Below are positions 56,256 through 64,000 of a stretch of DNA of 64,000 nt, piece after piece. A model generated the notes under the pieces. It did no database searches. It saw nothing but the letters and a program-made list of their open reading frames with translations, and was not told the origin of the DNA. The translations under genes and the position numbers were made by a program. The stretch covers positions 574,524-638,523 of the forward strand of contig JAUJYZ010001239.1 of the NCBI GenBank assembly GCA_033675265.1, written 5' to 3'. This DNA comes from Actinostola sp. cb2023. Its lineage: Eukaryota > Cnidaria > Anthozoa > Actiniaria > Actinostolidae. The first letter of the stretch is position 1, and each line of letters starts with the position of its first letter.

Positions 56256-58216
56256 GGGATGTCCGTTTTAGCGGCACTGGCACAAGCTATGCCAAGCATA
56301 ATTTATTTTATAATAGATTTTCTCTTTACAGAAGTCGTACACTAAATATTTGAATAGAGAACGAATTATCAGCTCGTAATTTCAATTTGACACGGTTTTC
56401 TTTGTTTTTCCACCTTTTTTTATGAAGAAAAAAATATTTGATAAATACCGACTTATCGGGAATCGAACCCAAGACCTTAGGCTTACTAGACCACACTGTA
56501 CACTGTATACCATTGAGCTAACTGATAAATATTTCTGGACAAAAAATGCTTTAGCTGGGTTTTTTTTGATGAAGCTCGTTAACATTACAGTATACAGAAT
56601 GGTAAAGCATTTGTTTTGCAATTCCACTTGGGAAATCAGGAACCATAACCTGATTAATGACGTCTTTCTCATAGGACCGTGTTTTGTTTGAAAATCTTTG
56701 TCAAACTTTCGCTCGGGGTAATGGCATGGAATATATTAACCTCGGGCGACCTCGGTGAATATATCCCATAACCCCTCGCTACATGTCGATAACCTACACT
56801 GACATAGATCTTTGTAAACTATTTTCTTGATACTTTGTCAGTCTCAACAGTTTCCATGAAATGTGATCTTTGAACCCATATTGTAAGAAAATCAGTTGAA
56901 GAAACCTCCGGGAGCTCGAGGAAGGTAGACTCTTTAAACATGACGAGTGTCTTTGCGTTCTTGCATCATGGTGCATACCTTATCGATCCAACTAGAGTGG
57001 GTGGAATTTTTAGGGGCAAGGCTAATTAAGGTTAATTTTAAATATTATACTTTTCCACGATATGTAGTTGGACCAATAAACTTCATGACAACCTGCATTA
57101 CTTTCATCCTTCTCATTTCATATTTCCTTGAAATGGAGACCACAGTCTGATTCGTACTATTAGTCGACACTTTTTTAAATTAAAGTATATACTTCTTGAT
57201 CAAATGAGTTACAACTCATTTTTGATGTGATTACATGCAAACATTTTATGGAAAAATATCGTGCTTTACACCTGTAATTTCATTTGATGAGTAATTAAGC
57301 CAGTTTTCACTGACGCAAGATAAGAAAACATGAATACATCATTCTGACAATGGCATATTTCAACGAAGGTAATAACATTTTTTCTGAGAGCTGCTATTTA
57401 TATTGATACTGGCTACACAAGTACTTATGCTTGCATCGCTAGTGAAATCCAGGTGGCGGATGTTCAAAGATTTTTCAATGGATAACAGCATCAACTAATC
57501 CACTCAATAAAGATCCAACGGATAGCGCTATCCACTTTATGAACAATCCGGGACCAGGATGTTCACTGCGTCTAGTCACTATCTTGAAAAGTACTCTCTC
57601 ACTTTATGGGCCTCTGCAGCCTCCTTTACCGAAGATAATAAATCTGGAAGGGCATCCTCTATTTTTCTTTTTTTCTGCTCAACAAAATGAGAATATGAAA
57701 ATATGGGAATATAGTATGAACTCACACTGCTAGACGTATTACATGTAAAATATTAAACCAATTTTCTATTTTCCTGTATAAACCGGTATAGGTCAGTAGC
57801 CGGTCCAGATGGTTTCGTATCTTTCGACAATTTACCGTAAATAAATTATGAATGTAATTCTGTCAAAACTCACCAAATCGGCTAACGCAGTGTTTACATT
57901 CTTATATACTTTGACCCATTTCAAATCTGCATTGACATACATGGAAATGAAATGGAATTGTTTGGAACAATTAAAAAAAGCTCTTGTTCCCAAAGGTTTT
58001 GAATTGGGTTAAATAATGTAAACATTGCGTTAGCCGATTTTATCTATGAAGTATTCAAAATCATTTTGGAGACTGTTCTTTTCCAAATTCTTTCCTCGGC
58101 GGCTTTGTTTTACAAACAATGACTTTCTGTGAAATACAGTCACAGCTAACTGGTTTTAAACAATGGTCCCTTAATTTGTGCCAAACTTGAGCTTATGCCG
58201 CTAAAACGGACATCTC
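56256..58216. mobile_element. About 2-kb TA-flanked element, right copy of the inverted pair
   Basis: Begins GGGATGTCCGTTTTAGCGGC after TA (56254-56255). It ends with the inverse of GAGATGTCCGTTTTAGCGGC before TA (58217-58218). It is nearly the reverse complement of 54090-56080 with small indels, including a longer gap near 57170 and a 7-nt A-rich insertion near 57972. Each copy has its own TA flanks, so two separate insertions or a transposition-linked inversion are both possible. Confidence 0.75.
56458..56521 (-). promoter_or_regulatory. Pol III A/B box module, inverted counterpart
   Basis: The same A box (CCATTGAGCTAA on plus, 56510-56521) and B box (GGGAATCGAACC on plus, 56458-56469) as at 55814-55877, on the minus strand. 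Confidence 0.6.
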
Positions 58217-58218
58217 TA

Positions 58219-58811
58219 GTAGAAGAAAATACTGTACAGAATAAAGATACTCGAACGGTACCAACTCTACCGAGACGTCATGCTAACAGCCCTCTTAATG
58301 AATCGATACAACGAGTAAACATTTCTAACTCTCGCATTTGCACGGTCTCGCGACATGCAGCCACTCAACACTGATTGATTAAAAATGCTTCAAAATAATT
58401 CAAACAAAACATTTCGTCCACTTATGTTTTTATATTCTTGAAATCATCCATGTTAGAATTATAGCTCATTATGTACATGTTAGTGTTTTTTATCTCTGAC
58501 ACGGCATACACTCAAAGCGTTTTTTTTGTGGTAAATTACATCATTACGTTTTAAGAATATAAAAAAACATTCTCTCATAGTTTTATTTTCAGCTTGATTG
58601 ACGGGAACATTTAAAAATCAAACCATCAAGTTGGCGTAAAAGAAGAGAAACGGAAATAAAGATTGAAGGGAACCCCTAGCTTCCTGTCTCTGTTTTGAAA
58701 AGGCTAATACTGCTGTAAACAGTCCTCTACAAATCCTCCAAATCATTTTCAATATTTATTCGACAAGAAAAAACGTTCTAATCAACGTCCGTGAGAAACA
58801 ACTTCGTCACG
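58219..58811. other. Upstream region of the GPCR gene
   Basis: No repeat recognised. An in-frame TAA at 58779-58781 precedes the chosen start, so the CDS does not extend upstream in this frame. Promoter elements could not be assigned. Confidence 0.4.
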
Positions 58812-60248
58812 ATGTCGGCAAACTCAACGTCTGCACCATCACCAAGCCTCAACCAATGCTGGCGCCCAGGGTACGAAAAGCTGGCCATGGTATCAGGTAT
58901 AATAATTTTAATGCTGGGATTATTTCTAAACGGTTCCATCATCATCGTATTGGCTCGCCAATTTCGGCGCCTATCAGTCGCTAATTTGTTGATCCTTCAC
59001 TTGGCTGTTGGAGATTGCTTAGTTTTCTTAACATCAGTTCCTTACCTTTTCCTTGTGGTGCTTGGGAGTCCGCTAATCTCCGAGCCCATCTTTTGCCAAT
59101 GGACTGTATTTTTCAATCGATTTTCCGTTACCTTATCCATGTATTTGATAACTATCATGGCAATTACTCGTTGCTACAGCGTACTGAAACCTTTTGACTA
59201 TCGTGTAAACGTTTTCCCGTCCGTTGTCAATCGAATATGCCTTGGTGCTTGGATTGTGTCCTTGATTCTCTCGTTGACGCCCTTCTTTGGCTGGGGTAAA
59301 TACGAGGCGATTGATGGACAGTGTTGGTGTGGTTTAGATTCCAACAAATATCCATACAATTGGTTCACGTTTTTCTCCCTCGTCTTTGCACTACCAATGT
59401 TGATGAATATATTAGTTTTTACAAGCACAGTGAAGGTTTTGATTGGCCGTGGGAAGATCGGCAATCGTGAAAACAAGAGAAAACAGACAGTTGATGCCAA
59501 GCTAGCATCTTCAGGCAAGTTGACATTCTCGAAGGCAGAAGGAAAAAACTCTGAAGTTCCTGAAGTCGGTGTACATGGTACGTACACAAAGAAAATAGAT
59601 GTGGAACACAATCAGGTGACAGAAGAAAATGAAAATCCACGAGGTAAAAGAAGCGTTACGTTTAAAGTGGATGTTGAAGTTCACAGTAAAGTAAGATCAA
59701 GAGGTCTGGATACTCGATCAAACAATCACAAGAATACCCGACCCAAACAACCAGGCAACCAAGACCAGAAAACCAACATAGAAGACGTAGTTCATATACA
59801 ATATGTCGATGAAAGTCAGGGAGTCGAAAAAGAGAACGATAAACAAATCGAAAAAGTCAATCTTGGTATAGCAGAAGAAGCTGATGAACACACTTCAACT
59901 AAATTGCCGTCAATACCTAGCACATCCAATGAAGGAAATGAACACACGAAGTCAAGACAGAATCACTCGAAAGCAAATATGTTATCTAAAGCATCAGCCA
60001 TGAAGGAGTATAGATCAACTGTTCTTGTTACTTTTATTTTTATTTCGTTCGTAGTGTTCCGTTGTCCTCCTTTCATTGCTTGGAGTTGGTTTGCTCTAAA
60101 TCCCGAATCTGTTCCTCCGAAAGCATTTTTAATTATTCGTTTTCTTGTCGGAATGAATTCCGTTCTTAATCCATTCTTGTATGGGTTCATAAGCAAGGAA
60201 ATACGATCTAACACATGGGTTTTATGGAAGGGGTTATTTAAAAGCTAG
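58812..60248 (+). CDS. Class A (rhodopsin-like) G protein-coupled receptor
   Basis: 478 aa, single exon, intact, ATG at 58812 (first in-frame ATG after a stop at 58779). Seven segments are visible: TM1 about 25-47 (FLNGSIIIV, N40), TM2 58-84 (LHLAVGD, D68), TM3 95-119 (C95 for the disulfide to C171 or C173), TM4 142-160, TM5 184-209, TM6 401-426 (FRCPPF instead of CWxP), TM7 437-459 (NSVLNPFLY). The DRY motif is replaced by TRC (119-121). The third intracellular loop is about 190 aa and highly charged. An N-glycosylation site (N4) lies in the short N-terminus. No lysine in the TM7 retinal position, so not an opsin. Ligand unknown; probably one of the lineage-specific cnidarian amine/melatonin-like receptor expansions. 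Confidence 0.93.
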   Translation: MSANSTSAPSPSLNQCWRPGYEKLAMVSGIIILMLGLFLNGSIIIVLARQFRRLSVANLLILHLAVGDCLVFLTSVPYLFLVVLGSPLISEPIFCQWTVFFNRFSVTLSMYLITIMAITRCYSVLKPFDYRVNVFPSVVNRICLGAWIVSLILSLTPFFGWGKYEAIDGQCWCGLDSNKYPYNWFTFFSLVFALPMLMNILVFTSTVKVLIGRGKIGNRENKRKQTVDAKLASSGKLTFSKAEGKNSEVPEVGVHGTYTKKIDVEHNQVTEENENPRGKRSVTFKVDVEVHSKVRSRGLDTRSNNHKNTRPKQPGNQDQKTNIEDVVHIQYVDESQGVEKENDKQIEKVNLGIAEEADEHTSTKLPSIPSTSNEGNEHTKSRQNHSKANMLSKASAMKEYRSTVLVTFIFISFVVFRCPPFIAWSWFALNPESVPPKAFLIIRFLVGMNSVLNPFLYGFISKEIRSNTWVLWKGLFKS

Positions 60249-61077
60249 AATGTTGTGTAGAGCCCAAGCTGAAGTTGTTCAGCCTTAACTCCATATTAGA
60301 ATTGAAATATCTACTTCCAAAATAGATGTCATTTTGTTAACCGTAAATCGTAGATAAGCTTATATTTACTTGTATAGTAAAGTGTTTCTTGCCTATCGTT
60401 TTACACAATGTTCCCATAGCTTTCTCATTTCTTGTTAATCCATTAATGCATTGGTTGATTGGGTTACATCCGTAAGTCGGATGTTTTTCTGGTCTGAATC
60501 TACACGCACAAAACTCGGACGAAGACAAAAGCTCTGTCGATGATAAAAAACTCGTTTGATTACCAAAACTGTTCTATAAAGTGAAGAAATGGTCAACACT
60601 CAGTACACTCAATACATTGTATTATACTTAGCTTGTGAAAACTCGATGGGACTACTATATCAGTACAGTCCTGCAGCATGTTCACTTGAAGAAATTGAAA
60701 ACGAGCGAGGCTAGCTGCATGTGTGCTCTATCGCGCGATCGAGTTTTAGTCGGTAGAAACCAACTAGCATACTATCACGAATCCTGCGATCTGATTGGCT
60801 ATTTAACAATTAGACAACTAGTAGCAGGATATGTGATAGACCACTAGTTTGTTTATACTAATGAGTGATAGATAGTGAGTAGCGAAACAGCCGGCGTTTT
60901 GAACAAAAACACACTAAGTAGAACTCATCTAGACTCTAGCAAAGGCAACCAAGATGATCGTGCACGAATCATCAATGTGAACAATGTTGGCGATATCCCA
61001 GATACACGACAAGAGATACGACAATACAAGATAGTAATTTACAAAGTGGAATTATTGAACTAGTGCTAGAAGGTTGA
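60249..61077. other. 3' flank of the GPCR and unassigned sequence
   Basis: The GPCR 3' UTR would lie here. Some foldback-like pieces (ACTAGTAGCAGGATATGTGA, near 60815-60840). Short frames such as 60875-61063 match nothing known. Confidence 0.3.
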
Positions 61078-61185
61078 CCGGAAGAGAAGCGCGATATCCC
61101 TTCTTGTGCTTTGCCTTATTTTGACATTCGTGACTCCTTAGCAGTAGTGGAATATTGTCAAGAAGAAGCATTTGTAATGGGAAAA
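61078..61185 (+). pseudogene. Ty3/Gypsy pol remnant upstream of integrase
   Basis: The frame reads EEKRDIPSCALPYFDIRDSL then AVVEYCQEEAF. The PYFDIRDSLAVVE segment is typical of the linker before the integrase zinc finger in Ty3/Gypsy pol proteins. The segment decays afterwards. Confidence 0.45.
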
Positions 61186-61649
61186 TGCGCTGGATTGCAA
61201 GCTCTTGCCATCCAATGCATTTTCCAAATAAAATCTTAGAAAACGTTCGATTTTATGTTGAATATCATTATTTCTCCTGCAGTGTCAGACATTATGAGCT
61301 GAAACTTCACCCTTTCACTAATTCCTAGCTGCTCTTTTCATTTCTGGAGTTCATTTTCGATTTAAGGGGGTTGGAGTCACGTGACCTCTTAGTGCAAGTG
61401 GCCTGTGTACTACGGGCATCAATAAAGAAAAGACACCACAGTTCTCGTCTCGGTAGTGAAATCATGCTCCGTAAAGCAAGAGGCATTGTATTTAGGCCCG
61501 GCATGACTAACTGACATAAAGTAAATAGCTGACTTGTGTGAAATCTGCCAGCAGATGAAACCAAAGAACGGTACAAGAACCTCTGAAACAACACGCTGAT
61601 GGTGACGAACCATAGCAAAAGGTTGGACTTGACATTTTCCAAATAGCAG
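61186..61649. other. Decayed sequence between pol remnants
   Basis: No readable domain. It probably includes the decayed integrase zinc finger region and unrelated insertions. Confidence 0.3.
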
Positions 61650-61975
61650 ATAATTACTATCTCACTGTAGTCAACTATTATTCCAACTTCTTACAACACT
61701 GACAATCACTCGGACGATAACGGTACTTAAGAAACACTTCTCTCGATATATGGCATACCTAGAATGATCGTCTCTGATGGTGGTCCACAATTCACCAGCC
61801 AAGAATTTGACTTATTTCCCAAGAACTGGGGCATTACACACGTGACCTCGTCACCAATGCACCAGCACGCAAGCTAACGGAAAGGCTGAATCAGCTGTGA
61901 AAATCATGAAAAATCTCTTGATCAAGACCCACAAGGAAGGCGGTGACCCCAGCCTAGTTCCAGGCTTTCACCGAC
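61650..61975 (+). pseudogene. Ty3/Gypsy integrase core remnant
   Basis: Readable in two or three frames: YYLTVVNYYSNF (first catalytic Asp replaced by Asn), GIPRMIVSDGGPQFTSQEFD (second Asp), WGITHVTSSPMHQ, and after a frameshift NGKAESAVKIMKNLLIKTHK (Glu). An ATAT duplication and a frame change near 61870 break it. Typical of an old Ty3/Gypsy retrotransposon. Confidence 0.75.
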
Positions 61976-62400
61976 GAGAGAGGTTCTGGTGACGTCACCG
62001 GAAAGCCCCCTCGGGAAAGCCTAGTGAATAATGCCAGATCCAAGATTTTACATGTAATTTATAAAACGATAGGCCGTGGAGGCGAGGCCTTTGACTTTCG
62101 TAGAGTCGATCGTGAGGAATTTCGACCTTTATCTACAAAATAGTCAAGGTAACTTTCACCAAATATTGATGCTGAAGCAAGTCTTCATTGACCTCATTAC
62201 AAACATGTACAGGATCAGGAGCTCATATTCGCTTGTGAACATCTGAATATACAAATGTTAAGACAGTATATTAAACGACATAAACTTGTTTTAAACTGAA
62301 CTGGTCGATTTCCCACCTGAAGACGTGTATATCTCCAGACAGCGCAATAATAGAAAGGATCACTACACATGCAGCGAATATTAGCCTGAATAAACCGGGG
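61976..62400. other. No gene recognised
   Basis: Unassigned sequence between the integrase remnant and the SINE. Confidence 0.3.
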
Positions 62401-62655
62401 AATAAAGTAAGTAAAGTAAAAGCCGTATTTAACGTCCGTAACCCCTTCAGTCGAAACTGTTCTCCCAGGAGCCAGACGGTGCACCCTTTTACCCCCTCCC
62501 TCCATCAGTGCTCCCTCTTACGGGCATTTAAAGCTGCACTGAGCTACACGGATTAGAGGGAAGTCGAAACAAGGATGTGAGGTCATGAAGAATCGAACCA
62601 GGTACCTCTCGCATAGTAGGTCGCGCACTAACCAACTAAGCCATCCTTGCTCCTT
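62401..62655 (-). mobile_element. tRNA-derived SINE
   Basis: On the minus strand the head reads GCAAGGATGGCTTAGTTGGT (A box), TAGTGCGCGACC, then TACCTGGTTCGATTCTTCAT (B box). A body with CGTGTAGCTCAGTGCAGC and GCCCGTAAGAGGGAGCAC follows. The tail is made of TTTAC repeats (TTTTACTTTACTTACTTTAT). About 255 bp. A-box, B-box and a repetitive tail identify a SINE rather than a tRNA gene. Confidence 0.8.
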
Positions 62656-62789
62656 AAAAAGGAATCACTGCGGTCCTTATTTTAAAACGATGCATTGTTG
62701 AAGCAGTTATACGTTACAAAAGTAGAATATATATGATTATTATATAGACAACCACTGGATATGAGCAAGCAAGCGCTCTGATTGGTTCG

Positions 62790-62998
62790 CTACTACTAGG
62801 CTATTTAGTAAATAAACCCCTTCTGGCGACTGGTATATCGGCTGATAATGTCCGCAGCTGAGAGATGGTCCGAAAAAAATCGAACAGTTGGCCGAGAAGC
62901 GAAGCTTCGAGGGTAACTGTGATATTTTGAGGACCATCTCTAAGCCAAGGACATTATCAGCCGATATACCTGTAAACCAGAAAGGGGTTTATTTATTT
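62790..62998. repeat. Foldback with TATATCGGCTGATAATGTCC arms (hairpin member 4)
   Basis: Left arm AATAAACCCCTT, GGTATATCGGCTGATAATGT, GAGATGGTCC. The right arm is complementary. GTCCGCAGCTGAG on the left faces CTAAGCCAAGGAC on the right, so a CGC against CAA mismatch occurs as in members 1-3. Apex CAGTT/AACTG around GCCGAGAAGCGAAGCTTCGA. Confidence 0.75.
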
Positions 62999-63884
62999 TA
63001 TAACCCTTCGATAAATTTTCTACGTCGACTTCAATGTTGAAGAAACTGAAACAAAATGACGGATGAAGAAAACAAGTTTCATCGAGTTCAAATATCCGTT
63101 CCGTTTGAGATCTTTTCATTTGTAAATTCTAAAACGTTTTCGAAAATAAAAGATTGATAGTTTTTGAAGCTTTTTGAGTGGTTTTCATGATATTTTGGGT
63201 TTTATTTGAGTGACTTTTTGGGGCGCCGATTTTGACGTTTGTTCGTTTTTCAAGGATCGAAAAATTATAAAAATAGCTCAAATACCTGTCGTATCGACGT
63301 TAAAATCCCCCAAAAGGGAACAAGTACACCACATGTATGTTGTACAAGCTAATTTACCTATTGAAAATACATTACAGTCTTCAAAAAGTTCAGATAATTT
63401 CATTTTTCTCCAAAGTGGGGAATATCATCTCAAAACTGGGGGATATTACCTGACATCCATCCAGTGAAATCGTACTACGTGACCCGTTTTAACCAATGGG
63501 CGCGCGCGAAAATTTATCGATGGGTTATCACGAGTAGAGAAAGTTGGAGATTTTCAACAATGACAGACCGGTGTTGCCGAAATAAAAATAAAAACAAATG
63601 TCATATTTCTCACAATCCAGTAGTTGTCTACATAATAACTTAAGTGTTTAGTTAACTTTATGTTGTATATTTTATATTTTAGTTATATTATTTTACAATG
63701 CGCAGTTGAAAATCACTCCAGTTGATACAAGTCAATAAATTATAATTATAAGCAACACTGCGTGACTATACACAATGACTGTACATATGACTATACTAGA
63801 ACGTATCTCCAATTCCCTAGACTTCAAAATCATCCATGATTTTGACAGTGCCCGTGCAAGTGTGTGAATCCATTGTTTCATTAT
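62999..63884. other. No gene recognised
   Basis: AT-rich unassigned sequence. An open frame at 63210-63467 matches nothing known and lacks a credible start (TTG/GTG-type). Confidence 0.3.
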
Positions 63885-64000
63885 TAGTATTAGTATTATT
63901 ATTGTTATTATTATTATTATTATTATTATTGTTATAATAGTTATTATTATTATTATTATTATTATCATAATAGTTTCTTTATCAGTATTATTATTATTAT
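63885..64000. repeat. (ATT)n microsatellite
   Basis: ATT repeats with GTT and AGT interruptions run to the end of the window. Confidence 0.95.

Noticed and set aside
58791..58811. Longer N-terminus for the GPCR from a GTG
   Set aside because: Animal genes start at ATG. The first in-frame ATG is at 58812, after an upstream stop.
62580..62650. A genuine tRNA gene on the minus strand
   Set aside because: The A and B boxes are good, but the element continues into a conserved body and TTTAC tail, so it is a SINE head.
63732..63968. Ile-rich frame at the window end
   Set aside because: Translation of ATT repeats.

Overview
The window looks like repeat-dense nuclear DNA of an anthozoan cnidarian, most likely a stony coral or sea anemone. 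I infer this from the type of genes (a single-exon lineage-specific class A GPCR, and extracellular PAN, EGF, fibrinogen-like, Ig and FN3 exons all in phase 1) and from the mobile elements (Kolobok, Crypton, Penelope-like, Ty3/Gypsy, many foldback elements). The species cannot be told from the sequence alone. Most of the window is not protein-coding.

Layout. 1-11.3 kb and 29.0-38.7 kb are two paralogous copies of one locus, both on the minus strand. Each has an Ig-superfamily receptor gene start (signal-peptide exon, then an unusual cysteine-free Ig-like exon, then a second domain exon: Ig in copy A, FN3 in copy B). Next to it lies a PAN-domain exon with repeat context shared between the copies. 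In copy B the PAN exon is followed by fibrinogen-like and EGF exons. Copy A's PAN exon has lost its start and signal peptide. Copy B's PAN exon is split by a 4,281-bp transposon and also carries a 2-nt frameshift. Between the copies lie a roughly 13.4-kb satellite of a 121-bp unit (11804-25270), foldback repeats, a spliced fragment of a multicopy coding family (26506-26910), and an 830-bp pentanucleotide microsatellite (28105-28970).

The most interesting unit is the transposon at 32124-36404. It has 21-bp exact terminal inverted repeats and TTAA target duplications, and the matching empty site is visible in copy A near 2093. On the minus strand it encodes a spliced THAP-domain ORF whose stop codon overlaps the start codon of a 552-aa DDE-type transposase (TAATG). 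On the plus strand it has a convergent two-exon gene for a cysteine-rich protein resembling the P2X7 receptor C-terminal (ballast) domain. I call it Kolobok-like. The P2X7-type cargo is the part I would follow up first.

38.7-58.8 kb is mostly dispersed repeats: tandem repeats, long foldbacks, a Penelope-like C-terminal fragment, a LINE endonuclease fragment, a pogo/Tigger-like MITE, and a head-to-head inverted pair of about 2-kb TA-flanked elements (54090-58216), each with a tRNA-like pol III promoter module. One intact gene, a 478-aa single-exon class A GPCR, lies at 58812-60248. The last 4 kb holds Ty3/Gypsy remnants, a tRNA-derived SINE, a foldback and an ATT microsatellite.

A second recurring theme is a foldback family whose long arms differ completely in sequence between copies but stay complementary within each copy, with the same three-base mismatch kept at the same place.
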